DNA of 64,000 nt from Micromussa lordhowensis. Taxonomy: Eukaryota > Cnidaria > Anthozoa > Scleractinia > Lobophylliidae. The position numbers were made by a program, and so were the translations under genes. Of the stretch, positions 56,301-64,000 are shown piece by piece. Location of the stretch: assembly GCA_964020085.1 (NCBI GenBank), contig OZ026598.1, positions 17,657,201 through 17,721,200 on the forward strand. Reading direction: 5' to 3'. The stretch's first letter is position 1. The number at the start of each line of letters is the position of its first letter. The notes beneath the pieces are model-generated. The model saw only the letters and a list, made by a program, of their open reading frames with translations, ran no database searches and was not told the origin of the DNA.

Positions 56301-59300
56301 TCGAGGTTGTGGAAGAACTAATTTGTTTTCGGTATTCCTTAAACGATAAGCACTTACATTGTCGCGATATACAAATCTTGATCTAAGATAATCAGGTGTC
56401 ATGCCATGTAATGTTTTATACATTAGGATAGACTTTTGTTCCAATCTTTGATAATAGAGTCTTCTCCACCCTAGTGCGCGGAACAGATCATCCAAATTAC
56501 TATCATAGCTCGCAGACATTAGGATGCGAGCTGCGCGATTTTGAAGCCTTTGCAGTTTTTCAGAAAGGCCCTTGTTACAGTTTCCCCACACTACATTACA
56601 ATAATCAAAATGTGGTTGAATGAGGCTATTATGATAAACATTAACTAGAACATTTAAAGGAGTAAGATGCCGAATTCTTTTAATTGCACCAATGGCACAC
56701 GCTATCTTCTTAGAGACATTTTCAATATGACACTCCCAGTTTATATTTTGATCGACATAAACTCCAAGGCATTTAGCAGAGGTTACTTGTTCTATTGCGT
56801 TTTCGTTTATAGCAAGAGAGGGACTTTCCATAAATTGCCCTTTGCAGCTGAGGTAACGTGACAAACTTGTTTTCCCAAAAAATGTATTTTATGGGCTATA
56901 ACAACCCTCGGACGTACAAGCAGTGCCGGGGGTGGATGCCACCACCCTCATAAGGATTTTTCAAAAGGGATTGAAACTTTTGGTGGCTGTTCATTCATCC
57001 GTCGCGGAAATTTTTATATGTTAATTGTATGTCTATGATTTTTGACGTTCCCATGGTAACCGCAAATTTCATGTAGACTTTGCAAAAAATCACATTTTTT
57101 TTACATAATCCTGTATTTTTTCCAGTTTCCTTCATCAAATCGCAGAAATTCACGAATTTTTACATTGCCTAAGGATTCTGGCTTGATTTCCGTTATTTGT
57201 TGACTTTTTAAGAAAATATGCGAATCTAAGATGGCAGATCAAATGCCGTCATTTGACGTCATATGACGTCATAAATAACAAAAAATGGTACCATCTTATA
57301 GAGCAGGCGCAGGGCTATCTTATCAGTGTAAATTTATGTCGCTGTGTCGGCCTTAACAGAACGAAAATCCAGAGGGAGGGCTCCATCAACCCCCCTTGTA
57401 CACAGTGGGGGTCTGAGTTAGCTTGTACGTCCGAGGGTTAAGGAATGCCAGAAATGGAAAGAGCATATCCTCTGTATCTTCTGGTATCCCGGTAGCGTCG
57501 GTCAAAGCCAATTGTTCTTCGCTCACTACATGCACACTCTCGGCTGTCTTTGTGCTCGATTTCGTCAACTTACAGCCCGTTCCTTTGACATTACGGGAAA
57601 TAAGAACGATTTTGACCTGAACAATTCCTAAAAAAAGCAAATTTCTGATCGTCTACGAGAGATGTAAACGGCTTAATCACCTTAATTGTTTAGAAACTCA
57701 AACGTCGTAAAATCCCATCCTATAATGTCAGAGGCCTCAAACTTGGCTATTTTCGTATTTTCGACAAGCTTTTTTTCATTTCTGTCATTCTTTTAGTTAT
57801 AGCCCCATAATTTTATGAAAAGGAGGTCACGTGATGGCATAGCTGCAAAGGGCTTATTAATAGGCCATTTTCGATATATTAAAATTCTAAAATGGCTCCG
57901 GGGCTTGGGGGAATAAAACAAAATAAATAAATTACTTATCCCTCAACCTGGATGTGATTCCTTTTGTTTATTCCTTCAAGCCTCGGAGCCAAGTTAGAAT
58001 TTTAATATATCGAAAATAGTCTACTGTAATATTATTTTGTCGATTGCATTATAATATCGGAGTCCCCCCCCCCGGGATTGAGTATTCCAGTTAACAGCCG
58101 CATGAATTTGTTCCCGAACTTATCCAATGTTTGAAGCATTTTTTGTTTTCAAATTTCCCCCTCACTAGCTGAAGAATTCTGCTGGATTTCGAATGGGAGA
58201 GCACTTCTACTGGTTCTTGGTGTTCCTGTGGCAATCATTTTGTTGTTTAATTTCGGGGCTCTCACTTTGACGATGATTTTTATTCGGAGAGTACAAAAGG
58301 TATTGTTAGAAATGTTATCATTATTACTACTATTAAATGCGGCTGAAAGTGGACAGATGTTAGTTAGGTTAGTCACAGCTGTAGTGCTAAGTACTGCTAA
58401 ATGAACTTGATTTAATTTTTGTATACATAAATAGGTGAAGTGATTTCCCTTCAATTTGCTCAAAAAGCTTCTTACAGTAGTTCTATTAGATTTGCCGCAA
58501 ATGATAAATTAAGCAAAAGTTTTCCATTTCTTCGTTTGCAAACTGAATCGTTACAAGTACCAAACGTTTTGCAAATCGTCCAGTATTAAATTCAGTCGAA
58601 CCGCTATTAAGCGACTACATATTAATTTAATCGGCCAACCCTATTAGGCGACGAGTAATCAAATTCCCAATGATGGCTTTTTCTATTGCGGTTATTACGT
58701 TTTGACCTCTCTTAAGCGGCCAGCCCCTTTTAAGCTGCACTATCCATTTCCCTGAGGGCGGCCGTTTAATAAAGGTTCGACTGTCATATCCCTTATTCTG
58801 TGGTGACGTGATTTCGGAACGAATAACTTGGCATTAGCCTTGATTATAAAGACTTTTTGAACACATCAATTCACACTTTTTAATTGCGTTGAGCTAAAAC
58901 CTCCTATTAGACTATATGTCAGGACAATGCTGTTTGTTATTTCTACATACCTCACATAGTCCACCCGCCGCGTGGCAGATCAGAGAAACCAGACCAGCCT
59001 GCCTATCCTGTACCTCAAGCTGTCAACAGCAATGGGATTTACCTGGATATTGGGTTTTATAGTTCCATTCACGAAAGTGGAATTCTTGACTTACCTCTAC
59101 GTCATTTTAAACAGTCTTCAAGGTAAATACTAACATTGTTAGAACTATGTTATTTTGAATCAAACCTTAAACTAGAACTGTGATTAGTTTAACTACTTAC
59201 TTTATATTTCTAATGCTTTTTATCCTGCGATGTATATGCGTATTTTAACTTTTAGCTTTTAAACTTTTAACTTTTATTTTAACTTTCAATATTTATTTAT

Positions 59301-59660
59301 TTAGACCTCAGCACGAGGCTCCTGGGAATAACTATACAGTTTGTGGGGTTTATTCCCCAGAGCCTCGTGCTGAGGTCTATTGTTTTTGGCTGCATTCTAA
59401 TATATCGAAATTTGGCTATTATTATTATTACTATTATTATTATTATTATTAGTATTATTACTACTTTGAGGGTATGTTTACTCGAGTAAACCTTTCTTTC
59501 AGGGTTCTTTATTTTCCTGGCTTTTGTGGCAAACAAAAGAACAATCAACAAATTGAGAGCTGGCTGGATGGCACGATTTCATCGATTGAAAAATGCAGAT
59601 ACGACCACACCCCTATCCGGAGAGACACACCCCAGCAAATTGGTCACATCCACTTTGTAG
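50331..59660 (+). CDS. Somatomedin-B, Methuselah-like family-B 7TM receptor (7 exons, 729 aa)
   Basis: Exons: 50331-50394, 52858-53098, 53825-55146, 55478-55612, 58169-58299, 58984-59122, 59503-59660 (stop TAG). GT-AG borders and phases agree throughout; exon 6 uses the acceptor GGCAGATCAG|AGAAACC, chosen because it restores phase 0. Residues 1-20 are a signal peptide (MKLAFVALFLLVSDYMESVG). Exon 2 encodes a somatomedin-B domain with all eight cysteines, ending CYCDKLCVELGDCC. Exon 3 gives a ~330-residue Cys-rich, N-glycosylated ectodomain without an obvious GPS site, then TM1-TM3 (CIISMISLISLLGIYIAL; SLSCAMLLYHIFFLL; FLLSSFCWMAVMAFDVEKTF). TM4 is in exon 4, TM5 in exon 5, TM6 (MGFTWILGFIVPF) in exon 6 and TM7 (LTYLYVILNSLQGFFIF) across exons 6-7. 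The TM6-TM7 text is typical of secretin/adhesion/Methuselah-like receptors. Ligand unknown. The cytoplasmic tail is short (~35 residues). Confidence 0.92.
50450..50619. mobile_element. Nested MITE, TIR TTATTATATAAACACC
   Basis: TTATTATATAAACACCAG and CCGGTGTTTATATAATAA are inverted ends. Inside is a repeated self-complementary word, CTTCACACGTGAAG, twice. It interrupts the Tigger-like element. Confidence 0.8.
50625..50765. mobile_element. Nested palindromic MITE (~65-bp arms)
   Basis: ATATTACATG..CCGC, GTGGATATGAATTTTATC and TCGACTCGATATCTCAC on the left recur inverted on the right (GTGAGATATCGAGTTG, GATAAAATTCATATCCAC, CATGTAATAT). The loop is CGTTCGCTGCGCTCA-like. It sits directly beside the 50450-50619 unit inside the Tigger-like element. 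Confidence 0.85.
52408..52457. repeat. Hairpin, GGGTTCAGAGCCACC
   Basis: GGGTTCAGAGCCACCTTAAA is followed after a short AT-rich loop by its inverted copy TTTATGGTGGCTCTGAACCC. It lies in receptor intron 1; probably a very short MITE. Confidence 0.7.
52503..52765. repeat. Dispersed repeat, partner of 560-815
   Basis: Collinear with 560-815: TCACCGAGCTCG, TTTTTGAGTTG, GCTCAAGGCTAAAATT, CCAATGATTGGGAATT, GCATCACTTGTTAA, CTTCAAAGTATAGC. It ends ~90 bp before the somatomedin-B exon acceptor. Confidence 0.6.
53195..53640. repeat. Degenerate repeat related to 56903-57439
   Basis: Contains CTTCGGACGTACACGCAA (resembling the 56903 element's end), TACGTCATATGACGTCAT and GCCATCTTGGATCTGCCAT, which correspond to words around 57190-57270. 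Borders not resolved. It lies in receptor intron 2. Confidence 0.35.
55957..56880 (-). mobile_element. 5'-truncated CR1/L2-like LINE with (TATCG)n tail
   Basis: A minus-strand frame (56864-56172, 230 codons, no own ATG start) matches the post-RT C-terminal part of CR1/L2-type ORF2: AKCLGVYVDQNINWECHI, IKRIRHLTPLNVLVNVYHN, FDYCNVVWGNCNKGL, LQNRAARILMSASY, TPDYLRSRFVYRDN, LYSGAQLWNNLPVDLR. The RT catalytic domain is absent. The 3' end has a TATCG pentanucleotide array at 55957-55985, as CR1/L2 elements often do. It lies in receptor intron 4, antisense. Confidence 0.85.
56903..57439. mobile_element. Non-autonomous DNA element, TIR AACCCTCGGACGTACAAGC
   Basis: The 19-bp ends AACCCTCGGACGTACAAGC and GCTTGTACGTCCGAGGGTT are exact inverted copies. 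The interior carries CGTCATTTGACGTCATATGACGTCAT near 57250 and no transposase. It abuts the truncated 5' end of the LINE at ~56880. Confidence 0.85.
57863..58022. mobile_element. MITE, TIR with TTTTCGATATATTAAAATTC
   Basis: GGCCATTTTCGATATATTAAAATTCTAA with GGCTCCGGGGCTT on the left, and AAGCCTCGGAGCC with TTAGAATTTTAATATATCGAAAATAG on the right: ~45-bp inverted arms, short non-coding centre. It lies in receptor intron 4. Confidence 0.85.
58593..58783. mobile_element. Short Tigger-like MITE, TIR CAGTCGAACC
   Basis: CAGTCGAACCGCTATTAAGCG and its inverted partner CGGCCGTTTAATAAAGGTTCGACTG; internal phrases GCGGCCAGCCC and GGCGACGAG. It lies in receptor intron 5. Confidence 0.7.
59303..59378. 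repeat. Hairpin AGACCTCAGCACGAGGCTC
   Basis: AGACCTCAGCACGAGGCTC..GGGAATAA mirrors TTATTCCCCAGAGCCTCGTGCTGAGGTCT. The neighbouring TAATATATCGAAATTTGGC (59399-59417) resembles the end of the 57863 MITE, so this may be a related, rearranged copy. It lies in receptor intron 6. Confidence 0.7.
59418..59462. repeat. (ATT)n microsatellite
   Basis: Imperfect TTA/ATT array with occasional ACT interruptions, in the last intron of the receptor gene. Confidence 0.9.
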
Positions 59661-59713
59661 TTTATTTGTGACTATTGAGTTTTGCGCGTTTGTGCATTTA
59701 AAAGCATCCAAAG

Positions 59714-59719
59714 AATAAA
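59714..59719 (+). terminator. Polyadenylation signal of the 7TM receptor gene
   Basis: AATAAA 54 bp after the stop codon. Confidence 0.65.
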
Positions 59720-60330
59720 CATTTTTGGTGACTTTTCCTAAAATCTAACTAAGAACACAGCGGCGTGAACTCAATTTTCCAATGGCAAGTTAATGCTAAG
59801 CTCGGCGCAGTCAAATAAGATAAAAAATGAGATTTTGAGCTTGTTTTTAAACGCCCAAGACAAAAATATACGTTTTGTTGCGAAACAGTCCTGTAGAAGA
59901 TTTGAGAAGGTTGTTAATGAATTTTCCGAGGTTAGAAAATCATCTATAAATAGCTAGGTTACCATGGTTAAACATAATAGCCTCGTCCAACTTTTTTTAA
60001 AAGTAAAACTTGTTAAGGATTCAGGATCTTGCTGACATTTCGAAATGTGTTTAGTCTGTTTTTTTTTTTAAGCTACATGAAACCAGTAACAAAATAGTTG
60101 AGACACTGGTATTACGTATAAATAGTTATGAAATCCCGAAATACAGACCACATGAATAATTCGGTCGAGGTTACATACGAGGAATCATTGTGCAAAATGT
60201 CTAAAGTTACCCTCTTAGCTAAGAATATCTGTACTCGTTTGGGTTGTTCGAAATGTTGTTGCTTATAGTGGTCAACGCGTTCAGCTACACCTAGCTAGTT
60301 CACAGGCATGCCACTTAAACTGAATAAAAC
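59720..60330. other. Downstream flank of the receptor gene, no gene seen
   Basis: AT-rich, no recognisable feature. Confidence 0.4.
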
Positions 60331-60440
60331 AAATATATCAACTAAGTATACTGGCGGGAGGCAGACCAGTTGGCTATTTACAAACATGATAATTTGGTTT
60401 TATCAACTGGGTTGATAATGTGAATCGTAAAGAGATTCGG

Positions 60441-60471
<31 letters not shown>

Positions 60472-60790
60472 GGATCGAATCAAGGAATTGTGGGTTGTGT
60501 GTGGTTTATATACAGAAATATGGAGCTACGCTATTGGTTGGTGCCTGGCAACGTGAAAAACAACAGAATGAATTAGTTAAATGAAAAGCGTTCGTTGATA
60601 CCGTGAGGATTGAGAGTGCCGATTTGAAAAATAAATTTTTGTTCATGACCGAGGCGCCAGCTGAACTATGGTCTACCGACAAACAAGTCCAGCTTTGTGA
60701 CATGGTCAGAGCAGGACTTAAACACGCGACCTCTGGATTTCAAGTCCGGCGCCCTAAACACTAGCGCCATGCTGCCTCCACGATTACCCG
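60330..60790 (-). mobile_element. Retroelement remnant with Penelope-type hammerhead motif and tRNA-like segment
   Basis: Read on minus, 60780-60700 is tRNA-like (GGCAGCATGGCGCTAGTG, then a degenerate B-box GGTCGCGTGTTTAAGTCC), followed by ~200 bp of body and then TCCGACGAAGGGCTAACGC, TTGAAACGTCAGC. That last phrase is, from memory, widespread in animal genomes with Penelope-like elements. Either a SINE head fused to a Penelope-like tail or two adjacent fragments. Confidence 0.5.
60433..60481 (-). ncRNA. Hammerhead-ribozyme-like motif (degenerate core)
   Basis: On minus: GATTCGAT, core CCGACGA, helix II GGGC-TAAC-GCTT, then GAAAC-GTC, then AGCTTC CGAATC. GATTCG pairs with CGAATC (helix I), GGGC with GCTT, partly by wobble (helix II), and GAAACGTC gives the very short helix III and the GUC cleavage triplet described for Penelope-like hammerheads. 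The core reads CCGACGA rather than CUGANGA (U4 to C), so cleavage may be lost. Confidence 0.45.
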
Positions 60791-61330
60791 TGGATTCTTA
60801 CATGAAGAAAGACCAGAATATCTTTAATAAAAAGGCAAAGAAGTGATGTTCTACTGAACGAACTGTAACCATTTGCAGTCTCAAGCCAGTTATAATTAAG
60901 GTGTACAGATCCTTCTATATGTACATAATTTTACCTTGAGCTAAACTTGCGCTGATCATCAATTAAATCTGTTTTGCCATTCGTTTAATTTGCTTTGTGT
61001 TTTGTTAGCAGTGCGCATGCGTTCAGAATGAAAAACCAGGCGTACAAAAAATATTTCGCAGGTGCTATATGATCATGACGTCATTCTTATGACCAAATAT
61101 TCTCGTCAGAAATACAGAATTTTACCATTGATTGTGTGCCAGAAACCTGTCTAATCCAAACTGAGCTCTCAGTGTGACACAACTTGCTTTTCCGAGAATA
61201 AAGAAAGAAGAACGAAACGTCTTGAATGAACCAACTCGAGATCTATGAACCAAGAAATAGATAAATTTCCCCTACCCACCCACCAACCGACCAACAAGCC
61301 AATCAAATTAACGGATTCACAATAGACTAA

Positions 61331-61551
61331 AGCTGTGTTCACACTAGGCCGAAACATGTTTCATTATGAAAGGTGTTACAAGCGTACAGCATCGCAATGC
61401 AAAACCAAAATTCACAACCATGCATGAAACGTGTTTGAAACCGACAAACGATGTTCAGTTAACAAAGCAATAACAAACATATTTAGGCGAAACATGTTTC
61501 CTTGAAACATGTTTACTCTAGTCATGTTTCGGCTTTAATATGAACACAGCT
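61331..61551. mobile_element. MITE with TAA target duplication (Harbinger-like)
   Basis: AGCTGTGTTCACACTAGGCCGAAACATG and CATGTTTCGGCTTTAATATGAACACAGCT are inverted ends, with TAA on both flanks (61328-61330 and 61552-61554), the 3-bp target typical of PIF/Harbinger. Internal copies of GAAACATGTTT recur several times. Confidence 0.8.
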
Positions 61552-61559
61552 TAAAGTAC

Positions 61560-63235
61560 GTTTTATACTAATCAGATATAACAACATGGCCACATCATTT
61601 CCTTCGTTTTCTTCTTGAGACTTGTTCTTTTCGCCACGCCGAGTTTTTGAAGAATTTCAACTAAAAGTTATGGAACAGTGGAAGAAAAGCTACAGAAAAA
61701 GTATGAGTGGAAAATGTCATGTATCCTTGCCAATACTTCACTGGCAAAAACTCAAAATTGTCGTGGGCTCCTGGAATTGTAGATTTCCTCTGTACCGATA
61801 TCAAATATTCATATATGCATAAAGCTCTTCCTCTCTTCACTATACAATATATTGTACAATACAGCTTTTCAACATCTTATCAAAATAGTGTAATATTCCT
61901 TCCTAGGTATTGTTATACCCCATGAGATGTAGATAAGGTGTGGGGAAAGACGCTTTGGGCCTGGGAAGAGCCCAGAATCAGGCGAAAATGAAGGTACACG
62001 AAACCACGGCTTACTAGAGGGAGGGAGGGGGAGGAAGGACAAAACAAGACCACCCGCGTTCACGGCCTCAACTTGAGTGACAGGGTGTGGTACAAAACAC
62101 TCCCTTATAACCTAAATTATTACAATCCCAAGGGAGTTAGTTACCAATGCAAATCTAAGTTTGCATAGTGCTTAACTCTTCCTCTCTGCATCATTAGTGC
62201 TTTAAGGGGAAGCTTAAATTCCTTGCAATGTGTCTACAAGTATAACGCAACGAGTTTCTTTTGAGAAGTCGCAGTGCAGTATTCGCAAAGTTTTATTTTA
62301 TTATGGTTTTGCATCATTTCCTCGCCTTTCCTTGCCTCTGTTGGCGGTTTCTTTGCAAATTACACCATATTAACATTAAGGTATACCGTCAATATTAACA
62401 TTAAGGTATACATCAACTTTTCTAGCCCTCGATCTCCATCGCCCCAGCCTTCCTGTTGCGACCAAAGTTCATTGGCCACCTTAACTCCCCTCCCATGGCT
62501 AATATTCAGCAATATTCCTGATCATCTCAAGTTTAGCCAGTTATACCTCTCAACCAAAAGCCATAGGTTCAATATCCAGCGAGGAAATCACAATCATTTA
62601 TTCCTCATCTCATTCAACCTTTCCGAGTTGGCGTAAAACTCCCGAACACTCGTGCCACTCCTTACATAGGATCAAAACCCAAATTATTGAAAGCAAATGT
62701 TTTTTCGGAAATGCGTGGTTTTTCTTTTCATCGTTTCGTGAAATACAAAGAATGCCAAATTGCTTCCTTGACGTAAATTGTTTTAGCAGACCATTTCCGC
62801 GATGCAATTGGTCAGGAAACTTTCAAATGTGATTAGTGTGACAAAGAACCTATACCGTAAACTGCCGCTTTTAACCCCTCCCGCTTATAAGCACCTCCAT
62901 TTATAAACCCATATACCTGTATCACTTCCGAATATTCCCCCCCCCCCCCGGGATAAAAAAAACCCCTCTACCTTAAAATGAAATGATGAAATGTGTGCAA
63001 CAACGCTGACTCACTTTGAAACGACTGCAGATAACTCAGAAATGACTTGTCACAAAGTTGGCGCCAAATAATGTCAGCTAAGTTATTGGTTGACATTTTT
63101 CACTTGTTCTAACATTTATATACCCTCATATTCTCAGTTATTAAAGTTACTCAAATACTAAACATTACTTCAAATTCAAATACGAAAACTTTTCTTGAAC
63201 GCAGTAAGAAAGTATTTAAATCGTTGCTCATATAT
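61560..63235. other. Intergenic stretch, no gene recognised
   Basis: Contains a C-run at 62938-62950 preceded by phrases such as TAAACTGCCGCTTTTAACCCC and CCGCTTATAAGCACCTCC (62859-62905), which look like one end of another DNA element whose partner I did not find. Two tandem ATTAACATTAAGGTATAC-type units lie at 62369-62411. Confidence 0.4.
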
Positions 63236-63236
63236 T

Positions 63237-63398
63237 ATTAGTATTATTATTATAGTTGCTGATATCATGTTACTTTTATCATTATTATTACAACTATTAT
63301 TATTATTATTATTATTATAATTATTGTTATTATAATTATTATCATCATCATCATCATCATTATCATTATTATTATCATCATCATTATCATCATCATCT
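63237..63398. repeat. Compound (ATT)n/(ATC)n microsatellite
   Basis: A run of ATT units passing into ATC/CAT units, with interruptions. Confidence 0.9.
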
Positions 63399-63442
63399 CA
63401 ATACTAAATTACCCAGTTTAAACCCTTGAGTTGGATAATACA

Positions 63443-63554
63443 GGAAAATTCATTACCTCACGAGGGAATTCCGCGTTAAATTGCACGCGAAAACCGATTT
63501 CGGTTTTCAAGTATAATTTAACGGGGAATTCACGAGTCAGGTAATGAATTTTCC
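63443..63554. mobile_element. Palindromic MITE (~50-bp arms)
   Basis: GGAAAATTCATTACCTCACG..GGGAATTCCGCGTTAAATT on the left and AATTTAACGGGGAATTC..GTCAGGTAATGAATTTTCC on the right, around AAAACCGATTTCGGTTTT. Confidence 0.85.
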
Positions 63555-63753
63555 TTGAATCGCATAATTGAATAGAATTGTAAGACATTGTAGAAAAACT
63601 TTTTTGCAGTGGTTGTGTTACAATTCGACGACGGTTGTTACGTAGATGCGAAACAATATCACTTAACCTCGTTTTCAACTCGCAATTCCACGTTAAATAC
63701 CTCGCTTCGTAAACCAATCAGAATGCAAGATTTAATTCAATTACGCGATTCTA

Positions 63754-63911
63754 GGCTATATTCGTATTCTCGGTATGGGCCTGGAACTAGCTTGCTCATG
63801 CGGAAAAAAACATTAAAAATGGATTAATGCACTCGCATTTGAAAAGACTCCCCGCATCAACCTCAGTTTCAAGCTAGTTCCAGTCCACTACCGAGAACAC
63901 AAATATGGTCA
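63754..63911. mobile_element. MITE, same family as 40178-40334 (copy 2)
   Basis: TATTCGTATTCTCGGTA..CCTGGAACTAGCTTG mirrors CAAGCTAGTTCCAGTCC..TACCGAGAACACAAATA. It shares the internal words GCATTTGAAAAGACTCCCCG with copy 1 (GCATTTGAAGAGACTCCCCG). Confidence 0.8.
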
Positions 63912-64000
63912 ATTGGATTCTCTTTCAATTTGCTTTTAAACTGCTGACCGCTAGGAACCGCACTCAAGTTGGGTTGGAAGCCCGAAACGTGTACTTCACG

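Noticed and set aside
59474..59671. Frame starting with ATG at 59474 as a separate gene
   Set aside because: It overlaps the last receptor exon in the wrong frame; the spliced frame gives a proper TM7 and tail.
60700..60785. tRNA gene on the minus strand
   Set aside because: tRNA-like but ends do not pair and the B-box is degenerate; treated as a retroelement segment.

Overview
This is a eukaryotic window with split genes, GT-AG introns, AATAAA signals and many small foldback transposons and SINEs. The gene content (PAN, WSC, SEA and somatomedin-B secreted or receptor proteins, WRAP73, SPCS1) and the repeat types point to a cnidarian, most likely an anthozoan such as a stony coral. That assignment is an inference from gene families. 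I see no bacterial operon, CRISPR array or genuine tRNA/rRNA gene.

Layout. 1-1.3 kb: the 5' exons of a secreted PAN/apple-domain gene (minus strand), running off the left edge. 1.46-6.26 kb: a recent 2.4-kb head-to-tail duplication just upstream of that gene. 8.1-8.6 kb: a frame-broken gene relic with a chromo/Tudor-knot-like segment. 9.0-10.4 kb: two foldback elements. 10.6-19 kb: a ten-exon plus-strand gene for a ~963-aa secreted proteoglycan-like protein (signal peptide, acidic Ser-Gly-rich region with dibasic sites, WSC, Pro/Ser-rich linker, SEA). 20.4-36.5 kb: a complete 14-exon WRAP73 gene (minus, 439 aa). Its 6.9-kb intron 11 carries an intact Tc1-type transposase gene and an intact intronless HUH-endonuclease/SF3-helicase Rep gene between two near-identical 154-164-bp foldback repeats. 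36.8-40.0 kb: a complete four-exon SPCS1 gene (plus, 99 aa), head-to-head with WRAP73 across 279 bp. 42.3-48.3 kb: a full-length BEL/Pao LTR retrotransposon with apparently identical LTRs and one intact gag-pol frame. 50.3-59.7 kb: a seven-exon plus-strand gene for a somatomedin-B-bearing family-B/Methuselah-like 7TM receptor (729 aa). 59.7-64 kb: repeats only, including a Penelope-type hammerhead-like motif.

The host genes are unrelated housekeeping (centrosome/cilium WD40 protein, signal peptidase subunit) and cell-surface genes. The unifying theme is heavy mobile-element load: nearly every long intron or intergenic stretch holds an identifiable DNA transposon derivative, SINE or LINE end, and three element ORFs look intact (Tc1-like, Rep, BEL). 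Exon models were built by hand from splice sites, reading phase and remembered family conservation; no alignment or transcript data were available.
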